Positions 36,201 to 51,200 are shown, numbered from the stretch's first letter. The stretch: 64,000 nucleotides of DNA from Membranipora membranacea (GCA_914767715.1 OU612070.1:15889501-15953500); one strand, 5' to 3'. Numbers and translations are program-made. The notes: a model not told the origin generated them from the letters alone.

Positions 36201-39200
36201 TGCTGATTCTTAGCTGAGTTATACTTCTGTTTGGGGGAGGTTCAAGGATATTGATGTAATAATGATAGAGCATAGGCTAAATATAACATGAACAGCAAAC
36301 TGCTCTGTCCGGTTCCATATCAGTTGAGTTTGAGCAACATTTTAGCACCTGATGGATGAAATGTTTAAGAACAATTCTCACTGAATAACCATCCGATTTA
36401 GATATGATCTTTTTCCCTAAGGTTCAATCTGCTATCAATCAATGAGAACTTGTGTGAAACCCTGGTTGCCCTTTAAAGGGGCAATGTTTTGCGTCTCTAT
36501 GTCTTCAAATGGATTTTGCATTAGTATGATAAGTGGTCTATCATATTTTTGAAGAAGGGCATATCTAAAGTATCAAGGTAAGAGTAGAAGGCAATATACC
36601 TGGTATATACAGTATCTGTATATTTGAGGTAGGGAATTTTACCTGGTATATAACATAGCCGATGGTGAGCATATCTAGGCCTTCCTCTCTCTTCTTCCTT
36701 CTGTCTTTCTGCATGAGACCGATAATAACGGTACAGAGATCATCATCATCATCATCGTCAGGATCTGTGACTGTTACTCTGTACTGTGGGTTTGTCCAGA
36801 ATGTGTCTACAAGTGTCCGTAACAAACAATACACTCAAACTCGAACAGGTGAATAGCTCGGAATAAGATCTGAATGCTTCTACAGTAAAATCGATGTGAA
36901 TCAGGTTTGTGGCAACTCTTGATGCTTGCTCAGAGAATTTGATGTACGCAGAAAGATGTCAACAGAAGCAAATATTGGTCACATTGGAGCCAGACAATGA
37001 GAATCGTAACATTAAAGTATGTGGGGTTTCGAGTGAAAAACAATATTTTAAGATTATATTTCCATAATAACTGCAAAATATTATTTATTTTAAATTTGAA
37101 TTTTAAAATTAATTCACGTTTTACTAATGATCAAATAAGACATATAGTTATACTAACCAAGATAGTTCCTGCAGCCACCAGCGTTGACTCGTCTCTGCCA
37201 ACTTCCCGGCTCCTGAGTGGCAGACCACTTATTCTTACTATCCTCATCACCAGAGGACATGGAATCTGGACCAAGTGAACACATCTCAAGTGTGGTGAAA
37301 TATTTACAGAAATCCTGGAATGACATCCTGTAATGGCAAAAGATAAATATGGAGAATTAGGAAATGCCAACAAACTAACGAATCGACTATTATAAGCTAC
37401 CTTACCATACAGACCATCTAACAGTGAAATTTAGTTTGACATATCAGCACATTACAGGGTAAATATATCTTGTGTTAACAGAGATAAACATCGAAAATTG
37501 AGAAGGCTCAAAACAGTAGGGGAGACTGGGGGAATATGGGCCACAGGGTAATATGGGCCACCTGCTGATTGGCTAAAATATTGTTTGTTTCCATTTTTTC
37601 TTTTTCTAATATTTTAGTACTTCATGTTTCAGAAAAATACATGTGGCTTTGAAAGCTCTGCTCTATTTTCCTTCTGCACAGTAAGTAAAACAAATTTTAC
37701 TCATCCAAAAGTAAATATCTTGATGCCCCTATGACCAGGGATAACTTTGGTGCATTTTATGATGTTGGAACTAACTTAAATGCATTGATTTCTCACTATG
37801 TGAGGAATCTGTGTTTACAAGCATGAGATGACAACTCCTCACCAATTTGATAAATTGTTATTTTTCTCTCAAATCATCACATGGGGTTAAATGGGCCATC
37901 CAGACCAGGGTAATATGGGCCACCGGCCCATATTACCCCGCTTATCAGTAAACATCGGATAACAGTTTTAGATATATCTAACTACTAGTTTCCATAATCT
38001 TAGTACATCTACAATGTATTGATTAATGTGATTTTGCTTTGTAGGTTGCAATCATGCCAAGAAAACGCACAAGGACGACTGAGAGGGCAAAGTTTTCATC
38101 CGAAGACCTGCAGTCTGCCATAGACGATGTTAAGGCTGGGATGAGCCAGCGAGAGGCTGGAAAGAAACACTCGATCCCACGTGCCACACTACAGAGATAT
38201 CTTCTTTGTGCTGAAGGAGAAGGACGCCAGAAATCTAAACTGGGGAGGACTGCTATCTTCACAAAAGATGAAGAGGCGAAACTCTGTGAATATGTTTTGG
38301 ACTGTTCGAGAATATTCCATGGGCTGAACTTGATCAAAACTAGGGAGTTAGCATACAGCTATGCTGTCAATCTACATAAAGATAATATTCCTAAAACATG
38401 GAATGCTGAGAAAATGGCAGGAGAAGACTGGCTGTTCGGATTTAGAAATCGTAACAATGCTTTGAGTTTGAGGTCACCAGAGGCCACAAGCCTTGGTAGA
38501 GCATCAGCATTTAACAGAGCAACGGTGAAAGAGTTCTTTAGTAATCTTGAGACTGTTATGAGAAAATATGAGTTTACCCCTGACTGCATATTCAATCTGG
38601 ACGAAACGGCCAACTCAACTGTTCAGAAAGTCCAGAGGGTTCTAGCTCAAAGAGGAGTAAAACAACTAGGTCAAATTACGAGTGCCGAAAGAGGGATGAC
38701 AATAACCATGGTTTCATGTATCAGTGCCTCAGGACAGAGCCTACCACCAGCCTATGTCTTTCCAAGAGTAAATTTCAAGGATAATATGTTGATTGGTGCT
38801 CCAAGTGGTTCCTTGGGCTTAGCCAATCCCAGTGGCTGGATGAATAACGACTTATTCCCGAAGGTCCTACAGCACTTCATCAGTCATTTTGGGAACAACC
38901 AGAAGCCTAAGCTACTCATCGTAGATAACCATTCGAGTCACATATCCATTGAAGCTGTCAAGTTAGCTAAACAGAACAACTTGACCATGCTAACATTCCC
39001 ACCCCATTGCAGCCATAGGCTGCAGCCCCTCGATGTAAGTGTGTTTGGGCCTTTCAAGAAGTATTATAATACTTTCCTTGACGCATGGATGGTGACAAAC
39101 CCTGGAAAAACTTTCTCAATTTACAATGTAGCGGAGTGTAGTGGAAAGGCATATATGAAAGCCATGACACCATCAAATATTACTAGTGGATTCGCAGCTA

Positions 39201-42200
39201 CCGGCATTTACCCAATCAACCCTGAGATATTTCACGATCATGACTTCATGTCATGCCATGTTACAGACCGCCCTGACCCAGAAACTGCTCCCCAGGAAAC
39301 TGTTGTCTCACCACTCCCATCGCTACCTAAGGCTCCACCTAGAAAACTCAGTGCTACAAAAAGGAAGAGAACTACGACTACCATTCTAACAGCCACTCCT
39401 CAGAAACCTGATAACACCGACTCGGGAACAACAGTCGAGATTGATAACGAGCAACCCTCCACCTCAGGAATCATCATAACCAAAAGAAAGCCTCCACACA
39501 AGCGCAAACTCATACCAGCTGACAATGATGATAGTGAAGATTCTAGTGATACACCAGTCTCAACGGATAGTGAAGACCCAGATGAAGAGTTGGTTCTTGA
39601 TGATGATGTAACAGTAGGAAGGTTTGCACTCGTTGAGTTCCCACAAAAGAAGTCATCCGTTTTCTATGTCGGAGAACTCTTAGAAGTCAGCGAGGATGAA
39701 TTAAAGCTGGACTTTTATAGATACTCGAATGGAAGATTCACAAAACCTGATATACTAGACTGCAAGTGTGTTGATCGAGCACAGTTGGCCATGATTCTTC
39801 CTCCACCAGTTAGCAATGCCAACACAATGCGCCAGCGGGGCGGCATCACCATCCCCTATAAACTGAACTCATACAACCTAAGATAATGCCTATGTACGTA
39901 ATGTCTGCGTTATAAAAGACTGGATATAACCTTAAAGCTGTTTTATTATTTAGTTATTTCAATTACTAGCAATAAAGTATGAAAATACAAACTTTCATTT
40001 TTTTTTTTTTTCAGCTTTTAACATGTAAATTCCTAGGCTCATTTTACCCCGGTATCCGGGGGAAAATGGTCCGCTCACCTAAATCGCAAGTCAAGCTCTC
40101 ACGCGAAAAAGAATAAACCGAGTGTAAATTCCAAGGAGTATGAAGATTATACATCTGTGCTGATACTTGGTGTCAAATTATGTTATCCTAGGGGAAAAAA
40201 TACTGTATAAATTTGCAGTTTGAAAAAAACATGCCCATATTACCCCGGTCTCCCCTACTGTTAACCAAACTCATTGGGAATGATACCATCATACACTTAC
40301 AAATCGACCATGATGAGATACTTCTACCAAACAAACAAAAGCTACCGTGGAAACTGTGGAATTTAACTTGACAAATCTGCTCTTCACCGCACATTTGGTT
40401 CAGCCATTGATATTAAGCGACTTACCAGAATTCACCATCATCATCAAATGACAGACCAATCTCCTCTCTCTCTGATTGGCTAACGAGTTGCCACTCACGT
40501 GAGCTATCAGACCATGCACCTTCCCACTCAGCCTCATTTCCCCATGGGTTACGTACTCTTACTGTTATGGTAAAATAAATATGTATTCATACATATTGTA
40601 AAAAATCAAGTCGAAGGAATTTCAGCCTATGTAAATTGGAGTTATGCCATCTCTGAACAAAATGTTCAATGATGGAACAACTCTAAAAATTCATAAAAAG
40701 GCAGTTTTATGCATGACTACTATAACTATATACACACCATGCATCTATACCTATCTTATCTTGCAGTCTCAGTTTCTCAACCAACGCTCCTTAATTATAA
40801 CTAAGTAAGATGCAGCATGGACATGCCAGTTATCTCTGGGATTTGGGAGCCCAGATGCAGGAATTCCAAAAGATCAAACTTGCGATTTAGTTCTCTGCAG
40901 TCAGAAAGTGTTAATATCTGTTCAGGGTTGGTGTGTTTAATGAGGGAATAGGATGTACTGTTGATAACTTTACAGGGAGGAGGGCAGTTTTTGAAAGCCT
41001 GGTAATGTTGGCTGTCATTTTATATCCTACAAACTGCGATGCATCAGGTATGGAAATACCAAGCTGAAAAGTGAGTATCACGGCAAAACAACTCCATGAA
41101 ATGATTACCATAAGAATGGAAAAAAACTCAGCATTGCGTTACAGTAATCAAGGATACAGGCAGGTACATACCTAAGGAGAGTTTATTGTTCTTATCTAAT
41201 TTTATTACAGACATTTAGTATTACTTTTGCTATACTAGAGAAGTATGTTTTGTTCAAATAATAATTTCAACCAAAGAGGGTTGATTTATCGGGGTAGAAA
41301 CAAATGGCATAGCATGTTGTAATGGTATACAAAACTGAATGGGGCTATAGATAGATAGCACTTGCCTACAATAGCATCTCTATGATCAATTTACATTATG
41401 CTAGACCTCAATGCTATATGCTTGCCGGAGAATCAAATGTTCAGCTGTTGTTGTTGTTGTATGCCAAAGAGTTTATGTGTTTATGGCAAGATGAAGGCAT
41501 TTGATATTCACGAAAACATCAATTTGGGAATACAGACTTATTTTATACACCACTCTGAGTTCCAGACTTCAACATAAATAACTTACCCAGTGGGATTTTA
41601 CCCTCAGCTCTTGCTGTCTTAATGCTGAACATTTTGACAGCTGTTATACTATATGCGTGTCCGGTGATCAGACCCATCGGTCCCTTACCCTCGATCTCAC
41701 CACCAGCCTACAGGGTAAACAATCAAACAGGATGGGTCATTGTATCGTAAATTAGTGCGCATACTGATGTTACATACTCACCTATCGGCCATTACTACCA
41801 GACCCGTAGTTCTACTGCAGGCAGGGAGGCACTGCCTCCCCTAGAATGCTATATGAAGTGGCCTAAAAACACTATAATTGAAAAATCCCTGTCAGAATCA
41901 GCTCTTCTAGTATTTTCATTTGCTGATTGTATGCCTTAAATTGCTTACTTACAGCACTCCTCCTGGTGATGCTTCGGACTCGCCTCTGACTTTTGCCTCC
42001 CCTAACATTTTTCTCTAAACTACGGCCCTGTATGGACTTTCATACACATCTTACGTATATACACTACATATTAAGATGACATCTTATATATATATATATA
42101 TATATATACATCGGGTTCAGTATAGCGCATACTTGCATCTTATCTACACACTTCGCAATGAGATCAATACTGACGTACTTACCTCTAACATACCAACTAC

Positions 42201-45200
42201 ATATTATACATATTAAGATCAGTGCCATGCGTACTTACACCTGCTGTTTGTTTATATATTTGTATGTATGTATATTTATTTGCTATACATTAAGATCAGT
42301 AGTGTGTGTACTTACATCTAAGGCACAACCCATGAGTGATCCCCTCTCGAATCCTTTGACCATGACTGAGAGCAGGTTGGCAGGTGGTTTGTTCAGATCG
42401 AATCTCTCTGTGAGACCTCCTGTGAAATCCTCCATGGCCTCAGCCTGGGAACCTCCCTTCAAAGCCTCATAGGAGCCGTGCAGCCTGAAACCAGACAATG
42501 TGACAATGAAAGACAACTCTGATTCAAAAATGACTTCCTCTGTTCCCTTAGATTACTATTTTGCAACAAGAACCATTCAACAGATTGGTCCTAAAGAGGA
42601 GTAAAGTGGTCACAGGAGAACAATTTTGTCATTTTGTTTGTGGCTAGATAGCTGAACTTTGTAAGTTGACTTCCACTTCAGCTCGTGAAAGGTAATGCTC
42701 GCTAACAATCACTCCAGAAGCCAGCTTAACCAAACTCTAGCTACCAAATAACTCTCCTTGGGTATATACAAACATGAACATGAAAATGAACATGAACGTG
42801 AACGTGAACGTGAACATGAACATGAACATGAACTAGGGTATATATAACATGAACATGAACTAGGGTATATATAAAATGAACATACTTGGCATAGGCTTTC
42901 TCTAGCAGGGCGCTCCAGAATTCATTACCCTCCTTAGAGTGAAGGAAGACAAGTCTGTTGGCGTATGTGGGTAGTCTGTCATCAATGACCACATCAACCC
43001 ATTCACCTATAATATCATTAGATACATAATAGATACATTTTTAACAGTTGTAGCTTAACTTACTGCGCACAACAGCATTAATTCAAGTCTATATCGATGC
43101 AGACAACCAGCAACTTTATCTCAAGAGAGACAATGCTGGCAATGTCACATCTTATTAACGAAACCAACTCTCTAGAGAGCAAACGGTTGATAAGGGATAT
43201 GAACTTTGGGTAAGGATAGAAAAATATTCTGCTAGGCCCCTAGGTTGTACAATGGTGTAAGTGTGTAAGTAATATTAAACTTAGCTACAGTACAGCTCTT
43301 AATCTTAGGCCCCCCCCCTCCCCCCCCCCCCCCGCTTCAAACTTAACTGCCTAACACCCCATAGAGACAGACATGGAGTCAAAGACCTACCATCCAAACA
43401 AATTAATAGCAGGCACCATCATAAAGACACACTCCTTTATCATAACTTACCGGCTGTATATAATTATGTTCAGCCAGTGCTTGTTTGGGTATGGATTGTG
43501 CATTAACATACTAACAGTTACTAGCTGGCCCTACATAAGCTCCGATCTGATATAAATTCATACATTTCGTTACGTCTGATCGCGGCCTCAGTTGCATCGC
43601 ACAACCACAGGAATCACTCTGGAATATCTTCATACTTATTTGAAAAGAAATGAAGGCCACCCTTGCGTACAGTATCAACATTCGTCGATAAAAAGAAACA
43701 AGATCAGTGAGCAGGGAGATAGAACCTTACTTATTTAGTCACCAAATCTTGTTGACTTTATTCGCAAGTCATGCCATTTTGATGACCATTGGAGGCAAGA
43801 GTAAACTTGCATACCCTGCATACCGTTTTGTACCCTGAACCTGTACTCTGATAATACAGTCTTGTTGCATTATCCCCCATTGAACGAAAGACAAGTCATC
43901 AATGTCTGCGATGCTTACCATACTGCCAGAACTGGAAGTGGACGATACCGGCGTATCCGTCAGTGAAGGACTGATTCGGAGGTACGATACGGTGAAGAAG
44001 CTTCTTATTACAAGTCAGCGAAGCTACGGCAGCAAGCAGCCAACAATCACCTGAAAAAAAGACAGAGTACCTTCATAATATGCACAATCAATAACAATGT
44101 AGATGTTAAGTGATTTGTTATATAGTAACCTTACACTGAAACAAGCTTGAATTAGTTCGACAGACAACTTGTGTCCGTTTTGATAGGTATAGCGCAAGTT
44201 GGCCTAGAGACAGTCCCCTGCAAAATGCGAGGTTTTTGTGAGTCACAGTGTCATATCAAATATAAAACTTCTGCATAAAGAGGATACACTCTGTCCGGCC
44301 AAAAGTGTGCAAGCATCTTAGGCCTTCTGGCAATAATCTTTGCTTCTAGTACGTAATACAAAAGTTCTTTATGAGTTGTTGAGAGTCATAAAACATGATT
44401 ACTCAGCAATTCATTCATAAATCGGAGTGAAGGTGGAGCAGCTATTTGCCTCCGGTGAGTTTTGTAGTGCACCGTAGTAGTTGTATCATAATATATTATA
44501 TCGCTATAAGTGCCGTTTTATAGACACAAAAGATTAGCAACAGTTCTAGCTTTTGCAGCTCAAGGACTGATGAAATGTATCTTAGTCCCTGCAGGCGAGG
44601 CTGGAATTCTCCTTGTTGCCCTGGCCTTCTTGTGACCTCAGCATGCATATTTTTGAGCGTTTTATGCAAAACATGTGGGTGTCTCTATTGACTAGGAAAG
44701 AATATCAAGTTAATACTTCAAAAAAGTTGATCTGCATTAGATCTGACACAAACCCCATAATTTGCACCAAGGATAGAAGTATTCTTGGAAAGATACCAAA
44801 ATGATTTACTCTCAGAGCTATCACTTTGCTTGGCGGCATTTTGATTCATACTTGGATATTAATCTGCTATTTGCCATTTCGAAACAAGCCGGGTGTAACC
44901 ATTGACCTACATAAGCCAACTCTAATGTGAAGTAACAATGATACAGTCGCCTATAGTCAGTCATCGCTATCGCCAGGGATAATAAGCTCAACAGTCATTT
45001 ACAACAAGAGTACTTTCCTATCGCTCTCAGTAATGGCCAAAACATGATGCTGTTATTAACCACAAGAATTCTGAGCCAAAACACTGATGACAAAAAAATT
45101 AACTCAGGTGACATTGACAGGGCATTGACCTGAATTAAATAGCAGTTTTAACATCTAGGCCATTGCAAAAAGTGCCAAAAAAATTTGAAAACAAGAGATG

Positions 45201-48200
45201 TTTACTTCTGCTCGAAAATGCACTTACCAAGCTCTCCTTGCTGGACATCAAATCTGCTAGCACCTTCTACAAACAGCTGAGGGTTGTCACAAATTTCCTA
45301 CAATGATCCAAGATATAGTTAGTTGCAATCACAGTATAGATTGAGTGAATGTTTTGAGTGTGGATGGAGAAAAATGTTCGCTTCAACTTCAAAGCAAGCA
45401 AGTGCAAACAGAATGACATGTAACTAGACCTAGATATCTAGATCCTAGATAACATCTTGCTGAAAGCCTTGCAGGATCCTAATACACCTAATGAAAATAT
45501 CTCATTGCAGACGAATCTAGATGTGCAGGTCGTTGCTTCCCATCTTTTGTCAGTCTGGACCTTTCTGGGTCTTTCTGTAAAGCGCTGGATATGAGGGAGA
45601 GGCATTTGTTGGCCAGTGTGTTGACCCTGACTGGTTTGGTGGAGTGAACCAATCAATCAAAGCCAACAAACAGGCTAGGCATATTGTGGGTCTTTCAAAA
45701 TAAAATGACAAATCTGTGCTTCATATATGATTACTGTAGGCCCAGGGCGGTAGTTCAAGGTGTGGCACTGCCTCCCCTAAAAAGCTAAATACAGTGGCCT
45801 AAAAACACTCTAATTGAAGAATCCATGAAAGAATCAGCTCCTCTGGGATTTCCATTTACATATTATATGGCTTAAATTGGCTCTGGGAGGGGGTTACTGG
45901 TGATGCTTTGGACTCCCCCCCCCGGACTTTTGCCTCCCCTAACATTATTCCTAAACTACAGGCCTGTGTACTACTCACCCCTGGTCTCTTCCACTCGAAC
46001 TTCTTGTTTGGCCTTCTGCTGTAGAAGATTGATTTGTCAACTGCAGGGAATTCATCATCTTCCCACAATGCACCTTGTTCTAGGCACTTCTTCTTAATAT
46101 CCTCATAGTTTTTGCCTGGCAAGACGGAAAAATAATCAGTAATCGCATGGAAATAAATTGGTTGCAATATGTGGTAACCATTAAGGTCAAGGACCACTTT
46201 TTCACCGTCTTTTTGGGGCACATAATTTAACTCCAAGTTCTGGTTCAGGAAAAAACAGTCAACAATTGTTGCCCTTGATTGATGACTGGAGTGTGGATGG
46301 AATCGTGGGAGCCAGAGCTCAAACCTCTCAACACGATTTTTAGGCAGTGATGTTAAATGGATCAAAGCCTAAAATTACATAGCACGGCATTGGAGTGAGA
46401 TTCCTTAAAATCAGATGTTATTGAACATCTAAATCCGGATGAACATCGCGCAGAAGCCACTCAAATTACTCTACCGATTATCAAGGATTCAAATAAACAT
46501 GACAGGTAGAACATTGGTGAGCACGATAATGATAACCTTTCACACCGCGCCACCTGCCGGTATAAATACATGCCAGTACAGTAAACCAGGTAGCACCGGT
46601 CTAGCCAGCTAACCTCATCAAGCTCTATTCCATCATAAGCCAGTAAAATGTGAGATCAACAGTGGTACTGGGCAGCTCAGAGGTAGATTTTGTTGGAATC
46701 ATATATCACATACCATTGTATAGGCCATATTTACCACAGCCATTATTGCTCTAACATAGATCATATCGTCAACCCAACATGCACAGATGACTGACGGTCA
46801 TCGACATAGGCCTAGGCTGATATTAATTTCTATCTACCTAAACAGATGGACACTGAAAAGCTATGTCGATTATCGTATATCTCCTTGGAGAACAATGTAG
46901 CAGTCAATTAGGGATTGGCATGGACCTAATTTCAATTTATTTCTATGTAAAACGTTGGGACCGATTACCATATCTCACCTTGGACAGCGATAGAGGGTTT
47001 GACAGCACTTTCCCTCTGTCCCCAGCCGCTCTTAGCTCCCTTAGTGACGGGTACAGGCTTACCGCCCTTTACTTTAATGTTCCTATCAGACATGCCTCGA
47101 GCTGGTCTACTATCTCCGTTAGTGAAGGGGTCACCGCCGCCGCTGTTATCCTGAGAACATAAAGATATGAGCTGTTATCAGACAGTCAGGTCAACGATAC
47201 ATCACAATTATTGCACTGGTTAATATTTTTTAAAGACTACCCGAAGACCAATACATCAATAATTCATGCCACTAGAGCATTGAATTATTTTACCATGCAA
47301 ATCTGGCAAAACTTTATCATAAGTAACTGCCAGACTATAACAATAATTGCTTTGGTCTTTGTGTAGTCTTTAAGATTGTCGAATTTTAAGCAACGAGTTC
47401 TCCTTGGTTCTAGCCTATGGTGCCGAAGGAAGGCAGAAATCCAATTGAAGATATAAAGCTGACATAAATGTTGGCAACTAATGGTAATTTAGACACAGTC
47501 ACTCAGAAAATAAGGCGATGACATCAGTAGCAGCTGCTGGTTGAATAGTTGACTAAGCTGTCACATTATGGTGATTGCCACTCAGTAAGCTAAAAGCACA
47601 GTAGTGTGGTATATAAACTGCAGACAAGACAAGAAACTACAGGGTACAGCGAACTATGAAACGGAAATCAAACTATCTAAAATGTAAATCTGATAGACTT
47701 CATGTCAGGAGTCCAAATATGGTTGACCTAAATTCTCACCAGTTGTTTGGAAAATCCACTAGAGCTTCCGCAACACTATACTATACCACTGTACACGACA
47801 GTTTGCAAGAGTATACTGAAAGGAGACTAAACCTTCATGATCGGTGGAGCGGCAAACCCATAGGGCATAACAAATTACCATAGAAATTGTTGATATTTAC
47901 GTTACCCATGTAATCCATTGGCTGCATATGGTGACTATAGAAAACTAATTATGGCCTCTGGTATTTAGATGCAGGTACCAATCCAATTGGTAAGAGTTTG
48001 CATGTTGTTATCTAAGGCCAGATACACTAAACCAATCAACAGACAACCCCAGCCCTTGCTAATTAATATCCTATATATTATGTAACACGTTAATTAAAAA
48101 TGGATATGGGTAGTATTCTGAGTAAACTCATGTGAGTGAACAAATTCTGAATGACTGAGGTGTGAATTAGGAATAATGGCAGGCCAGGACAGAACCTCAT

Positions 48201-51200
48201 ATCATATGTTTTAAGGCCCCCCCCCCCACAAACTCTTCCCGCCCGCCTGACGGCCCCCAACCAATCATCACTGGGGTTCAAATTTAACTGCTTCATAATA
48301 GTCATGTATTTGCAAAAAAAGACAAACTTTCTGAAACAACACTGACCAACATTAATCGAGAAAACCAACAGAGGTACACCGAAAGACGGAACATCAAGCC
48401 AACTCCGTAAAATTACAGTGCACAGGTACGAGCTGAGAGAAATCATTTCACAACGGCGAGAAATATCTTAGTAATGCCAATTAAATTACGCCCTGCAGAT
48501 GTAAGGATGCTGCTTCCACTATCAAATCAACTATCTAGATCTCGCTGCTAAATCAGTCATTAGCAGTTTACAGCTCAGTTGAATCGTTTGTAGCTGATAT
48601 TCGGACTTAGCAGTGCCCGACTGTTATTGAGTTCTACTGAAGATAATAACAGACAAAATAAACTCCTGCAGAATTTCAATTACTTGCACTTAACTGGGTC
48701 AACTGATCTCTGCGATAAATATGAAATCAAGCTTACTCCCTTTACTTGAGGGAGAGGACTTTATTGGGTTAAGCAGTTAAGCACTGGGCATAACTGGTGG
48801 CGGAAATGAAAATGATAGTTCTCTCCATCAAAAATAAATAACGGATAAATTTCTATAAGGGTCAGCAGAAAATTCAAAATCCTTTGAACAAACCAAGAAA
48901 ACTCATGTGAGAGGATAAGTCAAACATTCCAAATAACTGAAAGTAAATTAGCTAGAATGGCGAGCCAGATTGGTGAGCCAGCCATGCACACGAGAGAATA
49001 CAATAATTTAATTATTTTTGACTGCTGTTGTGTACAAAACAACATGGAACAAATGAAAGAACTCAGGTCACAAAGTAGCATTGACTTTTCAATACATATC
49101 TTTTTTTATCAGCGTAAAATCATAATATTTTCCTTTATAGGGCTGGAATTCCCTTTACAAAAGATTTCATTCATGACAGGGACAATCGCAAAGAAATCAG
49201 CTGGACATAATACACTGAATGACCGTAAGGTGACCCGTGACCTGGCAAAATGTGACTCAAGATCCAAGAGCTAAAACAACATAACTATTACACAACAACA
49301 GCTTCCTGTAAACATGGACATCATTCCAAGAAAGCAAAGATGGACAGGACTGATAACTGATTGACCTATGTGTAGACTTCACAACATCATAATCTCAGAG
49401 ATACTTAATACTCATCGATAATATCACAGAGTAATAATATAGAATATATCCTCACTTTGTGATATAATCACAGAGTAAGGATATATCCTTACTCTGTGAT
49501 AATATCACAGAGTAAGGATATATCCTTACTCTGTGATAGGATATATCCTTACTCTGTGATATTATGATGTGGGACAAACAAAATGTTCTGCAACACCTCA
49601 AATCACGCACTGACACCTTGCTGACACAAACAGTCAGTCTTGTTTGTGATGATATGAAAGCTTTGCAAGTTGAAACATAACTGAACATAAAAAGCTACTA
49701 GCTATGGGTTTCTGCTCATAGCATATGCAGGCGGTGGGAAGGGGTGCTTTCTGCCAACTCCCCTATCCAGCCTGCAAATACTACTATAATCAAAGCATAG
49801 AGCGGGTGTACAGTTTTAGTGAAAGACAAAACTTTGTTGAGGTGGCACGCTATATAAACTTCAAATATATTCACACTGAGTGAGAGTACAGACAGAATTC
49901 AAGCTAAGACCACACAGTCAAGTTGTTGAATTTTTACCCAGAAGCCAGGCGGGAAGCCACCTCCGAAAGAGGAGCGTGGAAATCCATCAAATGGATCTCG
50001 CCGGAAGCCCCCACCGCCACCAGAATATGGATCGAGTGGGAATCCCCCACCGACGCCAGAATATGGATCATATGGCTGATAATCTGGTTGTGGCTGTGAA
50101 CCTGGTTGATAACCAGGCTGCCAATCTTGTGGCGAATCGAAAGTCTAGAAAGTCAACATGACAGAGTTAATAATATAACAATAATGTTATTAGCACTAGC
50201 AGGGACTTGCACTCCGCTGCAATAAAACCTAGTACAGACTATTTAGTCTATAGGCCTATGTTCAAATACACTGCATAATCTACAAAAGCTTTTCACTGTT
50301 CATAAGGAATTGTATTGATCAACATGCCAAGGATTGTAACGGTTAGAACACCCTTCACAATTCTTTCAGTTACATAATTATGTTACTCAGTAATCATTTG
50401 CAAACATGCAAAGCTGGGACCAAAATCAGAAAATTTATACCATGTCGTCAACTAGAGATCCCAAGCCTCTCAAGTCTGAGGTTGAGTTCTTTTTTGGTTG
50501 CTGAAATAAAACGGTTATTAATATGTTATTCTATTACATATATTATTATAAACTTTGCCGAGGATTGTTGTGGCGACACATACATAACCATAGGATGGAG
50601 ACAGTCAGCCACCCCTTTCACAGCCACAGGAATTCATATATCGACATCAGCATGGTATGCTGGTGGTTTGTAATGCAATCCCGCCATTACTACTGATGGC
50701 ACATACTGATTATAGCCTTTTGATTGATCAAGAGCGCCTACAATGGTGGTCAAGCCAAATAGCGCCCTACCATTCTAAATAGAGAGTGCAGATGTTAGCT
50801 TTTAGTGAACTCCATAATGATGGCAGTGCCGGTGCCTATTGTAACGCCTCACGCTGTATAATCGGACAAAGCTGTGCCTGCATAGAGCAGTTTAAAAGAA
50901 TTTGGTGAACATGATAATAATAGATTCTCCACGGCATTTGACCGATTTTAAACAAGGTCTGTCTCTGCGTTATCACGCTAACACTGATCATTTGAGTGTG
51001 TAAAGCTAACTCTGTATTTATGGGGGTATAATTCTTGATCACTTGTAGAATGATTCTCTAAATGCAATTTAACTAAACTGAATTAGGCTGCTATTTCTTC
51101 TCAAACAAGCGGCCTGACCAACCCATAGACCTTTCTTGTTCAATAATGAGGGTCAACACGACAGTGTCATTTATCATTCGACACACTCACTTGACTTTTT

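Larger units (their letters stand above)
37514..40260 (+). mobile_element. Full-length Tigger/pogo-superfamily DNA transposon
   Basis: 2,747 bases inside the calpain intron between exons 40426-40561 and 37158-37327. Terminal inverted repeats start CAGTAGGGGAGAC and match over about 28 bases with two differences. Subterminal copies of TAATATGGGCC recur near both ends and at about 37886-37940 and may be transposase-binding sites. The transposase ORF is intact and runs opposite to calpain. A TA target duplication is not visible at the flanks (AA left, TT right), so the target site has changed or the termini extend slightly further. Confidence 0.88.

Noticed and set aside
36662-36856. Plus-strand Ser-rich frame
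   Set aside because: Antisense of calpain exon 36643-36806; the Ser run complements the Asp codons of the domain III acidic loop.
42741-42992. Minus-strand open frame rich in Val-His repeats
   Set aside because: The VH run is translated from the GAACAT/GAACGT hexamer microsatellite. Only its upstream part is real, as calpain exon 42886-43006.
43314-43333. Poly-C run, similar to one at 48213-48227
   Set aside because: Short homopolymer with C-rich flanks; shared ttaactgc sequence nearby is too little to define a repeat family.
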